7,172 bases of DNA from Faecalibacterium sp. (GCA_017483235.1 JAFULE010000049.1:1-7172); one strand, 5' to 3'. Shown: positions 1-6,734, counted from the first letter of the stretch. The notes: generated from the letters alone by a model not told the origin. Translations and numbers: made by a program.

Positions 1-1240
1 CACCATCGTGGCCCCCGCCGAAAACCGTTCGATGCTGAACAGCCCCTGCATCCTGTGCGGCCAGTGCGTCAGCGTCTGCCCCACCGGCGCTCTGCTGGAA
101 AAGAGCGAGATCGGCAAGGTGGACGCCGCCATGAAGGCCGGCAAGCATGTGGTGGTTCAGACCGCCCCCGCCGTGCGCGCCGCTCTGGGCGAAGAGTTCG
201 GCATGCCCGTTGGCACCGCCGTGACCGGCAAGATGGTTGCCGCCCTGCGCCGTCTGGGCTTTGACAAGGTGTACGACACCAACTTTGCCGCCGATCTGAC
301 CATTATGGAAGAAGGCACCGAGCTGCTGGGCCGCATTCAGAACGGCGGTGTGCTGCCCATGATCACCAGCTGCAGCCCCGGCTGGGTCAACTACGCCGAG
401 TACAACTACGGCGACCTGCTGGATCACCTGAGCAGCTGCAAGAGCCCCCATCAGATGCAGGGCGCCATCATCAAGAGCTACTACGCCAAGAAGAACGGCA
501 TCGACCCCAAGGACATCTTTGTGGTTTCGATCATGCCCTGCACCGCCAAGAAGGACGAGAAGGAGCGCGAGCAGATGCAGGTGGACGGCATTAAGGACGT
601 AGATGCCGTGCTGACCACCCGCGAGTTGGCCCGTATGATCAAGCGTGCCGGTATTCTGTTCACCCGTCTGCCCGACGAGGAGTTCGACCAGGATCTGCTG
701 GGCGATTACACCGGCGCCGGCGTGATCTTCGGCGTGACCGGCGGCGTTATGGAAGCTGCCCTGCGTACCGTGTACTATGTGCTGACCGGCAAGGAGCACG
801 AAGGCATTGCCTTTGAGGCCGTGCGCGGCTTTGACGGCATCCGCGAGGCTTCCATCGACATCAACGGCACTGTGGTGAACGTGGCCATTGCCCACGGCAT
901 GAAGAACGCCAAGGTGCTGCTGGACGAGATCCGTGCCGGCACCAGCAAGTACCACTTCATCGAGATCATGGGCTGCCCGGGCGGCTGCATTGCCGGCGGC
1001 GGCCAGCCGTACGTGCGCAGCTGCTTCCTGCCCAACGAGGCCGACGACATTATGGACACCTTCCGTGCCAAGCGTGCCGCCGCCCTGTACAGCGAGGACG
1101 AGCGCCAGGTGCTGCGCCAGAGCCACAACAACCCCCAGATCAAGGCGTTGTACGACGAGTTCCTGGGCGAGCCCAACTCGCACAAGGCTCACGAGCTGCT
1201 GCACACCACCTATGCCCCCCGCATCGGTTTTAACGACTGA
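1..1240 (+). CDS. hydA: [FeFe]-hydrogenase catalytic subunit (5'-truncated by window edge)
   Basis: This is the catalytic subunit of an [FeFe]-hydrogenase, which makes or uses H2 at the H-cluster, normally in the cytoplasm. The reading frame is open from the first base, so the gene begins upstream; the GTG at 8 is an internal valine. Numbering from that codon, a 4Fe-4S ferredoxin motif CxxCxxCxxxCP lies at 14-25. It matches the second of the two ferredoxin clusters that usually precede the H-domain. The three H-cluster motifs follow: L1 TSCSPGW (120-126), L2 MPCTAKKDE (176-184) and L3 MGCPGGCIAGGGQP (321-334). Proton-path residues E102, E105, C122 and S142 appear conserved. The C-terminus (LYDEFLGEP...HELLHTTY) is the usual small-subunit-like tail. 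Oddity: L1 has Ser123 where most group A enzymes have a second Cys. Family knowledge suggests an NAD(P)-linked, multi-subunit enzyme (HydABC/HndABCD type), but the partner genes are not visible. Codon use is very biased towards GCC, GGC and AAG, consistent with high expression. Confidence 0.95.
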   Translation, partial: TIVAPAENRSMLNSPCILCGQCVSVCPTGALLEKSEIGKVDAAMKAGKHVVVQTAPAVRAALGEEFGMPVGTAVTGKMVAALRRLGFDKVYDTNFAADLTIMEEGTELLGRIQNGGVLPMITSCSPGWVNYAEYNYGDLLDHLSSCKSPHQMQGAIIKSYYAKKNGIDPKDIFVVSIMPCTAKKDEKEREQMQVDGIKDVDAVLTTRELARMIKRAGILFTRLPDEEFDQDLLGDYTGAGVIFGVTGGVMEAALRTVYYVLTGKEHEGIAFEAVRGFDGIREASIDINGTVVNVAIAHGMKNAKVLLDEIRAGTSKYHFIEIMGCPGGCIAGGGQPYVRSCFLPNEADDIMDTFRAKRAAALYSEDERQVLRQSHNNPQIKALYDEFLGEPNSHKAHELLHTTYAPRIGFND

Positions 1241-1268
1241 TCCTTTGCATCAGCCTGACTGAAAGAAC

Positions 1269-1305
1269 AAACCGCCCCTGCACACAGCCTGTGCAGGGGC
1301 GGTTT
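1269..1305. terminator. Bidirectional intrinsic terminator between hydrogenase and HMA gene
   Basis: A perfect 16-bp stem (1269-1284 with 1290-1305) encloses a 5-nt loop. On the plus strand it is followed by a T-rich tail interrupted by GG. On the minus strand it is followed by TTTGTTCTTT. It sits in the 81-bp gap between two converging stop codons, so it can serve both genes. Confidence 0.9.
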
Positions 1306-1321
1306 TGGTTTTTGGGGTTAT

Positions 1322-1675
1322 TCAGCGAATGCCGGTTACCTGATAGCCCAGCTTTTCCACCGTCTGCTTCAGCAGTTCGTCCGAAATTTCGGCACTGTAA
1401 GAAACAACGGCCGTCTTTTTCTTCCAGCTGACCTTGCAGGCCGCCTGCTCCAACCGGTTGAGGGCGTTTGCCACCCGGATCTCGCAATTTTCGCAGTGCA
1501 TGCCCTCGATGGTCATGATTTTTTCGCCAAGCTTCGGGCCCGAAAGAGTCTTTTGATCCCGGATGGTATTGCCGCCGCTGCCGCAGCAGCCACCACCCCG
1601 AAAATGCTTGCGGGTTCGGATGACCGCCACCAGCACGACAGTCACCAACAGGGCAACAATGATAAAATCGGTCAT
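1322..1675 (-). CDS. Membrane-anchored Cys-rich protein with C-terminal heavy-metal-associated (HMA) domain
   Basis: This 117-aa protein probably binds or passes on a soft metal, such as copper(I), at the membrane. The start at 1675 is chosen because GGGAGGAAG lies about 6 nt upstream; the in-frame ATG at 1711 has no such site and falls inside the operator palindrome. Residues 4-19 form one hydrophobic helix, followed by a basic stretch (RTRKHFR) and a GGGCCGSGG segment. This N-terminus resembles the small FeoB-associated cysteine-rich membrane proteins. Residues about 52-117 form an HMA ferredoxin-like fold with the metal motif GMHCENC (C61, C64) and the usual ending LGYQVTGIR. C30, C31 and C80 are extra cysteines. 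HMA domains are typical of CopZ chaperones and the N-termini of P1B ATPases, but no ATPase is nearby. Copper versus iron-linked function cannot be settled from sequence; the palindrome at the promoter suggests metal-responsive control. Confidence 0.85.
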   Translation of the reverse strand: MTDFIIVALLVTVVLVAVIRTRKHFRGGGCCGSGGNTIRDQKTLSGPKLGEKIMTIEGMHCENCEIRVANALNRLEQAACKVSWKKKTAVVSYSAEISDELLKQTVEKLGYQVTGIR

Positions 1676-1700
1676 AGTTCTTCCTCCCTCTGTTTTTGAG

Positions 1701-1716
1701 GTTAGTTTCAACTAAC
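1701..1716. promoter_or_regulatory. Palindromic operator candidate at the HMA gene start site
   Basis: GTTAGTT-TC-AACTAAC is an inverted repeat with perfect 7-bp arms and a 2-bp centre. It lies just downstream of the minus-strand -10 box and would cover the predicted transcription start of the HMA gene, the classic place for a repressor. The TTAG/CTAA half-sites resemble DtxR/IdeR/MntR-family metal-repressor boxes. The identity of the regulator is inference. Confidence 0.6.
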
Positions 1717-1722
1717 ACCTAT

Positions 1723-1751
1723 ACTATATCACATCTTTTCCCGCAATGCAA
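1723..1751 (-). promoter_or_regulatory. Promoter of the HMA-domain gene
   Basis: Reading the minus strand, TTGCAT (1746-1751) and TATAGT (1723-1728) are separated by exactly 17 bp. The predicted start is near 1715-1717, inside the palindrome, leaving a leader of about 40 nt that carries the strong ribosome binding site. Confidence 0.55.
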
Positions 1752-1800
1752 AGCAAAATCAGCTTTTTCGCCCTGTTTTGGGGTTATTTTTTATCTGCAC

Positions 1801-1829
1801 TTGCAAGCCATGAGTTGTTTGGATACAAT
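1801..1829 (+). promoter_or_regulatory. Promoter of the amidohydrolase gene
   Basis: TTGCAA (1801-1806) and TACAAT (1824-1829) are separated by 17 bp. Transcription would start near 1836, just ahead of the GGAGGG at 1845-1850. Its position rules out the upstream in-frame starts at 1696 and 1810. Confidence 0.55.
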
Positions 1830-1857
1830 CAAGAAAAACCGTTTGGAGGGCACCGCC

Positions 1858-3447
1858 ATGAAAACCCTTTTTTATAACGCTGTCGTTTACACCGGGCAGC
1901 TGCCGCTGCAGCAGGCCTTTGTGGTGGAAAATGGTCGGTTTGCCTTTGTGGGCAGCACGCAGGACGGCTTTTCACAGCACGCGGACACGGCCGTTGACCT
2001 GAACGGTGCATTTGTGTGCGCCGGTTTCAACGACAGCCACATGCACCTTTTAAACTATGGTCAGGCGCTTTCGATCGCCCCGCTGGGGCAGCACACCGGT
2101 TCGCTGGAAGAGATGCTGCGCTGCCTTGCCGCCACCGCACCCGGGCCGGGTGGGTGGATTTTGGGCCGGGGCTGGAATCAGGACCTGTTTGCCGACGAAA
2201 CCCGCATGCCCAACCGTTGGGATCTGGACAAGGTCTCCACTACCAATCCGGTATGCGCCACCCGCGCCTGCGGCCATGCCCTTGCGGTAAATAGCAAGGC
2301 GCTGCAGCTGCTGGGCATTACTGCCGACACGCCCCAACCCGCCGGCGGCGAAATTGTGTTGGAACAGGGCCAGCCCAACGGTGTTTTTCTGGATAACGCC
2401 ATGGATCTTGTGCAAAAGGCTCTGCCCTGCCCCGACAAGCAGGAGGTAAAGCAGCTGCTGCGCACCGCCTGCAAGGCATTGAACGCTTATGGTATTACCA
2501 GCTGCCACAGCGACGATTACTGTGTGTTTCAGAATCTGCCCTGGCAGACGGTAAACGAAGCCTATCGCGAGCTGGAACAGGCCGGCGAGCTGACCGTGCG
2601 GGTGTATCAGCAGTCAAACTTTACCACCGAGGCCGGACTTCGGGAATTTTTGCAGGCCGGCAATACCACCGGCGTGGGAAGCGAGCGGTTCCACATTGGT
2701 CCGCTGAAGCTGCTGGGGGACGGGGCCTTGGGTGCACGCACCGCATACCTGACAAAGCCCTACGCCGATGCCCCTGAAACCCGGGGCCTGAGCGTTTTCA
2801 CCCCCGAAGCCTTTGATGCCCTGATCAGCCTTGCCCATTCCCACGGGATGCAGGTTGCGGTGCACTGTATTGGGGATGCCTGCCTGGATCTGGTACTGAA
2901 CAGCATGGAAAAGGCGCTTGCCGGCCAGCCCCGCACCGACCACCGGCATGGCATTGTGCACTGCCAGATCACACGGCCGGATCAGCTGGAGCGCATTGCC
3001 CAAAACAAGCTGCAGGTGTATGCCCAAAGCATCTTTCTGGATTACGATATTCATATTGTGCAGCAGCGTGTGGGGGCCGCCCTTGCCCAGACCAGCTACA
3101 GCTGGAAAACCCTGCTGGAAACCGGCGCTACTGTAAGCAATGGCAGCGACTGCCCGGTGGAGCTGCCCAACGTGATGGGTGGCATTCAGTGTGCGGTAAC
3201 CCGCTGCGACCTTGCCGGCAATGGGCCCTATCTGCCGCAGCAGGCTTTTACAGTGCAGCAGGCGCTGGACAGCTTTACCAAGGCAGGCGCCTATGCCAGC
3301 TTTGAGGAGCATACCAAGGGACAAATCGCCCCCGGTATGCTGGCCGACTTTGTGGTGCTGGGGCAAAATCCGTTCGAAACCGCCCCACACTCCATCAAGG
3401 ATATTCCTATTCTGCAAACCTGGCTGGGTGGGCAGCAGGTATACTGA
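1858..3447 (+). CDS. Amidohydrolase family 3 protein (YtcJ-like metal-dependent hydrolase)
   Basis: A 529-aa cytoplasmic protein of the metal-dependent amidohydrolase superfamily, Amidohydro_3/YtcJ group, close to the usual 520-550 aa. The ATG at 1858 follows GGAGGG by 7 nt. A small N-terminal beta domain (about 1-55, with the VVENGRFAFVG segment) leads into the TIM-barrel motif FNDSHMH (H61, H63). Later come KLLGDGALGARTA (K284, likely the bridging carboxylated lysine; D288), VAVHCIGD (H336), HGIVHCQ (H368) and NGSDCPVE (D431, catalytic Asp). The C-terminal HTKGQIAPGMLADFVVL returns to the beta domain, as in the family. No residue expected at the metal centre seems missing. Characterised relatives hydrolyse amide or formamide bonds (for example N-substituted formamide deformylase), but the natural substrate of this group is mostly unknown and the neighbours give no clue. 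It appears to be a single-gene unit with its own promoter and terminator. Confidence 0.93.
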   Translation: MKTLFYNAVVYTGQLPLQQAFVVENGRFAFVGSTQDGFSQHADTAVDLNGAFVCAGFNDSHMHLLNYGQALSIAPLGQHTGSLEEMLRCLAATAPGPGGWILGRGWNQDLFADETRMPNRWDLDKVSTTNPVCATRACGHALAVNSKALQLLGITADTPQPAGGEIVLEQGQPNGVFLDNAMDLVQKALPCPDKQEVKQLLRTACKALNAYGITSCHSDDYCVFQNLPWQTVNEAYRELEQAGELTVRVYQQSNFTTEAGLREFLQAGNTTGVGSERFHIGPLKLLGDGALGARTAYLTKPYADAPETRGLSVFTPEAFDALISLAHSHGMQVAVHCIGDACLDLVLNSMEKALAGQPRTDHRHGIVHCQITRPDQLERIAQNKLQVYAQSIFLDYDIHIVQQRVGAALAQTSYSWKTLLETGATVSNGSDCPVELPNVMGGIQCAVTRCDLAGNGPYLPQQAFTVQQALDSFTKAGAYASFEEHTKGQIAPGMLADFVVLGQNPFETAPHSIKDIPILQTWLGGQQVY

Positions 3448-3454
3448 ATTTGAG

Positions 3455-3495
3455 AAAAACAGCGGCAGCGCTTCTTGGGCGCTGCCGCTGTTTTT
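3455..3495. terminator. Bidirectional intrinsic terminator between amidohydrolase and HAD gene
   Basis: A perfect 17-bp stem (3455-3471 with 3479-3495) has a 7-nt loop. It includes A5 on the left and T5 on the right, so a U-tract follows the GC-rich core on both strands. It occupies nearly all of the 56-bp gap between the converging stops. Confidence 0.95.
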
Positions 3496-3503
3496 ATTTG
3501 CTG

Positions 3504-4313
3504 TTATGCTTCGCCGCGGGCCATACGGACAATGTCCCCTACGCCATCCAATACAACGGTGGGGCGGTAGGCAAAGGTCTTGATGCTTTCGGGGGTGGAT
3601 ACACCGCTGAGCACCAGCACAGTAGACATACCGCTTTCCAGCCCGGAGATGATGTCGGTGTCCATTCGGTCGCCCACCATCACCGCATCGGCCGAATGGC
3701 AGTTGAGCAGCCGCAGGCCGGTGCGCATCATCAGGGGGTTGGGCTTGCCGCAGAAGTACGCTTTGGCGCCGACGGTCATCTCGATGGGGGCCACCAGCGA
3801 CGCACAGGCCGGAGCAAAGCCGTTTTCCACCGGGGTGGATACATCCGAATTGGTACCGATGAGCTTTGCTCCCTTCAGCACCAGATCGGTGGCCTTGGTC
3901 AGGGTGTCAAGGGAATAGGCTTTCCCCTCGCCCACCACCACATAGTCGGGGTTGACGTCGTTCATCACGATGCCGGCGTCGTACAACGCGTTGGAAAGGC
4001 CGGCTTCGCCGATGGCATACACCGAGCAGCCGGGGGCCTGCTCTTTCAAAAAAGCGGCAGTGGCCAGCGCACTGGTGTAAAAATGCTCTTCGGGCACGTC
4101 CAGCCCCATACGGGCCAGCTTGCGGTTCAGCTCGCGGGGGGTATAGCTGCTGTTGTTGGTTAAAAACAGGTATTCCTTCTTTTCTTTGTGCAGCCACCGG
4201 ATAAATTCGGCCACACCGGGCAGCACCTGATTGCCATGATAGATCACGCCGTCCATATCACAGATAAAACCGGTTTTTGCGTTAAAATCGATCGAAGCCA
4301 TTGTGGTTTTCAT
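3504..4313 (-). CDS. HAD-IIA family phosphatase, NagD-like
   Basis: A 269-aa cytoplasmic phosphohydrolase of the haloacid dehalogenase superfamily, subfamily IIA. Motif I is CDMDGVIYHG (nucleophile D19, acid/base D21) and motif II is FLTNNSS (T52). Motif III is CGKPNP (K190) and motif IV is MVGDRMDTD (D215, D220, for Mg2+). The C2 cap lies between motifs II and III and carries a GTNSD...PACAS loop comparable to the TNPD...PACGA loop of E. coli NagD. Relatives dephosphorylate nucleotide monophosphates, sugar phosphates or phosphoglycolate with broad specificity, so a house-cleaning or detoxifying role is likely but the substrate is not readable here. The ATG at 4313 follows AGGAAAGG closely; the ATG at 4301 is an alternative, with its Shine-Dalgarno about 11 nt away. 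No partner gene sits beside it on the same strand. Confidence 0.93.
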   Translation of the reverse strand: MKTTMASIDFNAKTGFICDMDGVIYHGNQVLPGVAEFIRWLHKEKKEYLFLTNNSSYTPRELNRKLARMGLDVPEEHFYTSALATAAFLKEQAPGCSVYAIGEAGLSNALYDAGIVMNDVNPDYVVVGEGKAYSLDTLTKATDLVLKGAKLIGTNSDVSTPVENGFAPACASLVAPIEMTVGAKAYFCGKPNPLMMRTGLRLLNCHSADAVMVGDRMDTDIISGLESGMSTVLVLSGVSTPESIKTFAYRPTVVLDGVGDIVRMARGEA

Positions 4314-4336
4314 CCTTTCCTATCTCTTCGCCCCTC

Positions 4337-4365
4337 AGTATAGCAGGCGATTGTAAAATTTTCTA
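4337..4365 (-). promoter_or_regulatory. Promoter of the HAD phosphatase gene
   Basis: On the minus strand TATACT (4337-4342) is a good -10 box. TAGAAA (4360-4365), 17 bp upstream, is a weak -35 (4 of 6 against TTGACA). The leader would be about 15-20 nt. Confidence 0.5.
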
Positions 4366-4402
4366 CCACAAAACCTGAAAAAACTGCCTTTCGGTCGTTC
4401 GG

Positions 4403-4431
4403 TTGACATTGCCCCATTCTTTTTTTACAAT
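4403..4431 (+). promoter_or_regulatory. Near-consensus sigma-A promoter of the MBL-fold gene
   Basis: A perfect TTGACA (4403-4408) lies exactly 17 bp before TACAAT (4426-4431), which has one mismatch to TATAAT. The spacer has a T7 run next to the -10. Transcription would start near 4438. This is the strongest promoter by match in the window. Confidence 0.8.
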
Positions 4432-4462
4432 GAAGCAGAAGTATTCCATCCGAGGTGACAGT

Positions 4463-5242
4463 ATGAAACTGGTTGTTCTTTTGGAAAATACCGCCTGCAG
4501 CCCTCAGCTGCACACCGAGCACGGGTTGAGTTTGTATCTGGAAGCCTGCGGCCATAAAATTCTGTTTGACGCCGGACAAAGCGAAGCCTTTGCCTCCAAT
4601 GCCGCTGCCTTGGGGGTGGATCTTGCCGCGGTAGATTTTGCCATTCTTTCCCATGGGCACTACGACCACGGCGACGGCATGCCCTGCTTTTTGCAGAAAA
4701 ACGACCATGCGCCGGTGTATCTGCAGCACAGCGCCTGTGGTGAATATTATAATGGCAAGGGCCGGTATATCGGCCTTTGCCCTGCCCTTGTCCAAAGCGA
4801 CCGGCTTGTTTTTTCCGGAGATGTCACACCGCTTGCCCCGGGGCTGACCTTGTTTACCTGTAACAAGCAAACACCGATTGTACCGCTTAACCCCTACGGC
4901 CTGACCAGACGACAGGGTGATGTGCTTGTGCCGGATGATTTCGTGCACGAGCAGTATCTGCTGATTGAAGAGGCGGGCAAGCGGATCCTGATCAGCGGCT
5001 GCGCCCACAAAGGGGTATTGAATCTGGTGCACTGGTTCCGACCGAATGTTCTGGTTGGCGGCTTTCATTTCAAAACCGAAACCAACACCGCCTTTTTACA
5101 ACATGCGGCCCACACCCTGCTGCAGTACCCCGCCCGGTATTACACCGGCCACTGCACCGTCGAGCAGCAATATGCGGTGATGAAGCAGATCATGGGCGAA
5201 GCACTGCAGCCGATTTGTACCGGCAGCATCCTTGAACTGTAA
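4463..5242 (+). CDS. MBL-fold metallo-hydrolase, COG1237-like
   Basis: A 259-aa metallo-beta-lactamase-fold hydrolase. The ATG at 4463 is chosen because GAGGTGA precedes it at a proper distance and the promoter lies at 4403-4431; the longer frame from 4403 would start inside the -35 box. The metal motif HGHYDHGDG (H64, H66, D68, H69) follows an ILFDAGQ strand. Further likely ligands are H182 in SGCAHKG, H202 in VGGFHF and H230 in YTGHCT. This order (GCxHxG, then GGFH, then GHCT, then a TGS ending) matches the COG1237 group. That group includes archaeal proteins annotated as a dihydropterin-type ribofuranosylaminobenzene phosphate synthase, but bacterial members have no firm function. No signal peptide or membrane segment is seen, so it is probably cytoplasmic. 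It stands alone between its own promoter and terminator, and transcribes away from the NagD-like gene. Confidence 0.9.
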   Translation: MKLVVLLENTACSPQLHTEHGLSLYLEACGHKILFDAGQSEAFASNAAALGVDLAAVDFAILSHGHYDHGDGMPCFLQKNDHAPVYLQHSACGEYYNGKGRYIGLCPALVQSDRLVFSGDVTPLAPGLTLFTCNKQTPIVPLNPYGLTRRQGDVLVPDDFVHEQYLLIEEAGKRILISGCAHKGVLNLVHWFRPNVLVGGFHFKTETNTAFLQHAAHTLLQYPARYYTGHCTVEQQYAVMKQIMGEALQPICTGSILEL

Positions 5243-5261
5243 AACTCTATCATTTTATAAT
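5232..5261 (+). promoter_or_regulatory. Promoter-like sequence at the end of the MBL gene
   Basis: A perfect TATAAT (5256-5261) is preceded at 18 bp by TTGAAC (5232-5237), which overlaps the last codons of the MBL gene. It faces a 50-odd-nt pyrimidine-rich stretch and the terminator at 5318-5361, with no plus-strand gene in between. It could start a short RNA, or be an AT-rich chance match just after a stop codon. Confidence 0.25.
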
Positions 5262-5317
5262 CAGCAAAACTGCCTGCCGCGCTTTCCCCCTTTTACCTTC
5301 CCGTCCCCTGCTCTGTA

Positions 5318-5361
5318 AAAAAGCAACGCCCCTCTGCCATGGCAGAAGGGCGTTGCTTTTT
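5318..5361. terminator. Bidirectional intrinsic terminator between MBL and MFS genes
   Basis: The outer stem pairs A5 plus GCAACGCCC (5318-5331) with GGGCGTTGC plus T5 (5348-5361). After one C-A mismatch, a short inner stem continues to an apical loop around 5338-5341. U-tracts follow the GC core on both strands. It lies between two converging genes. Confidence 0.92.
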
Positions 5362-5391
5362 AATAGGAAAAAACCTTACGGAAATGGCAGA

Positions 5392-6708
5392 TCAGTCGTC
5401 GCCGGCAACAGCCTCACTGACCGCATCGGCCAGAATGGGCTTTGCGTCGCCGTGCTTGACAAACACGCAGCACACCAGGCACAGGATTTCGAACACAGCA
5501 GCGTACACGCCAATGATCTTGTAGCCAAACACATTGATGAACAGGCTGCAGAACACAGGGGTAACGATCTGAGCCACGGTGGTGGCAATGTAGTAATAGC
5601 CCATGTAGCGGCCGGAGTCACAGTCCTTGCCCAGTTCAAGTACCATTGGGCCCAGGTTGATGCTGGCTAAGGGGAAGCCGATGGAAGAGATGGCGCCCCA
5701 GACATAAAGCATGTTGGCATTTTCGGGGGTAACGGTGAAGATGCCGAAGTAGCCAACGGCCAGAAAGATGCAGCCAATGATGCAGCTCTTGCGGCGGCCG
5801 ATTTTGGAGGCGATGCCGGCAGCAGGGATCATCAGGAACATGGCCAGCAAAATGCGCAGCAGGTAGGGGGTGGTCCAGGAAGCAGGCTTCTGCAGGTAGG
5901 TGACCAGATAGTTGGTGTAGTGGGTATTATAGCCGTTGTAGCCCATGTAGATCATGGCTACGGCAGCCAGGATGAAGAACATGCTCTTCTTCTCTTCGGC
6001 GGTCAGCTTGGTCAGCTCCTGGTTGGAAGCGTCGGTCTTATCATCTACCAGACCCAACTTGGCGTTCAGCTCCTGCACCTGCTTGACAAAGCGATTCTCG
6101 CGCATCAACAGGAAATACAATGCAGTGGCGATCACCATGACCAACACCGCAAAGTAGATGCACTTGGTAAAGATGGTAACGCCGTCGATGGCAAAGATCA
6201 TCCGCTTGCCGATGATTGAGAAAAACACGCCGGCCAGTGCGCCCATGAAGTTGAGCATGGCGTTGGCCTTGGTGCGCTGCGGACGAATGAAGCAGTCGGC
6301 TACCAGCGCGGCAGAGGGTGAACGGTACAGGCTCATAAAGAACACCGCAATCAGCAAGCAGAGCATGTACAGGATCAGGGTGTTTTTGCCGGCCACCTGC
6401 TGAGCGTCAGCAGCGGCCATGCCCAAAAAGCCGATCAAGCCGCCCACAGTGCCCAACAGGATCAGAGGCGAGCGACGACCCAGAGGTCCGTGGATCTTAT
6501 CGGACAGGATGCCGAACAGCGGCAGGAACACCAGTGCCACCACGTTGTCGATGGACATGATGGCCGAGTAAACGGTGGTGCTCAGCTTGTAGTGCTGGGT
6601 CAGCATCAGCGGCACGATGTAATCATAGGCCTGCCAGAAGATGGTTACCGCAAAAAATGGCAGCGAAATGAGGATAGAACGGCCCCATTTCATTTTAGGC
6701 TGTTTCAT
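5392..6708 (-). CDS. MFS transporter, SLC45/GPH-like
   Basis: A 438-aa integral membrane protein with about 12 predicted helices, probably a cation-coupled symporter in the cytoplasmic membrane. GGAG sits 7 nt before the ATG at 6708. TM1 covers about 12-36 and contains FWQAYDYIVPL. MFS motif A appears as GILSDKI...GRR (66-79). YRSPSAALVAD (128-138), followed by RTKANAMLNFMGALAG, is typical of the SLC45-like/GPH-like bacterial group, whose relatives carry sugars such as sucrose or maltose. A charged cytoplasmic loop (about 203-242) separates the two halves, and a second SKIGRRKS repeat follows TM8. The C-terminal tail is short and acidic (SEAVAGDD). The substrate cannot be read from sequence. 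The alpha/beta hydrolase gene 59 bp upstream on the same strand suggests a joint uptake-and-hydrolysis role, which is inference. Confidence 0.9.
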   Translation of the reverse strand: MKQPKMKWGRSILISLPFFAVTIFWQAYDYIVPLMLTQHYKLSTTVYSAIMSIDNVVALVFLPLFGILSDKIHGPLGRRSPLILLGTVGGLIGFLGMAAADAQQVAGKNTLILYMLCLLIAVFFMSLYRSPSAALVADCFIRPQRTKANAMLNFMGALAGVFFSIIGKRMIFAIDGVTIFTKCIYFAVLVMVIATALYFLLMRENRFVKQVQELNAKLGLVDDKTDASNQELTKLTAEEKKSMFFILAAVAMIYMGYNGYNTHYTNYLVTYLQKPASWTTPYLLRILLAMFLMIPAAGIASKIGRRKSCIIGCIFLAVGYFGIFTVTPENANMLYVWGAISSIGFPLASINLGPMVLELGKDCDSGRYMGYYYIATTVAQIVTPVFCSLFINVFGYKIIGVYAAVFEILCLVCCVFVKHGDAKPILADAVSEAVAGDD

Positions 6709-6734
6709 GATAATACTCCTTTACTTTAAAACGT

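Noticed and set aside
1296..1317. G-runs after the first terminator as a G-quadruplex
   Set aside because: Two of the four G-runs are only GG, and the first belongs to the terminator stem; too weak to call.
1310..1788. A 13-bp sequence (TTTTGGGGTTATT) present at 1310-1322 and again at 1776-1788
   Set aside because: Low-complexity T/G tracts in two intergenic spots, with no flanking similarity or target duplication; most likely chance.
1696..1857. Upstream in-frame starts for the amidohydrolase (1696 or 1810)
   Set aside because: The added residues look unlike the family N-terminus, no ribosome binding site precedes them, and the predicted promoter and GGAGGG point to 1858.
2614..3417. Long minus-strand open frame opposite the amidohydrolase
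   Set aside because: It is fully antisense to a well-supported enzyme with all its motifs. The translation has no recognisable domain and is a by-product of GC-rich codon positions.
3450..4163. 237-aa plus-strand open frame opposite the HAD phosphatase
   Set aside because: It starts inside the terminator hairpin, is rich in Gly/His/Gln typical of shadow frames, and has no domain.
4403..4462. Extended start for the MBL protein
   Set aside because: The extension begins within the -35 box TTGACA and would be upstream of the transcription start; the ATG at 4463 has a good Shine-Dalgarno.
4310..5068. 252-aa minus-strand open frame opposite the MBL gene
   Set aside because: It covers the divergent promoter region and is antisense to a clear metallo-hydrolase; no family features or good ribosome binding site.
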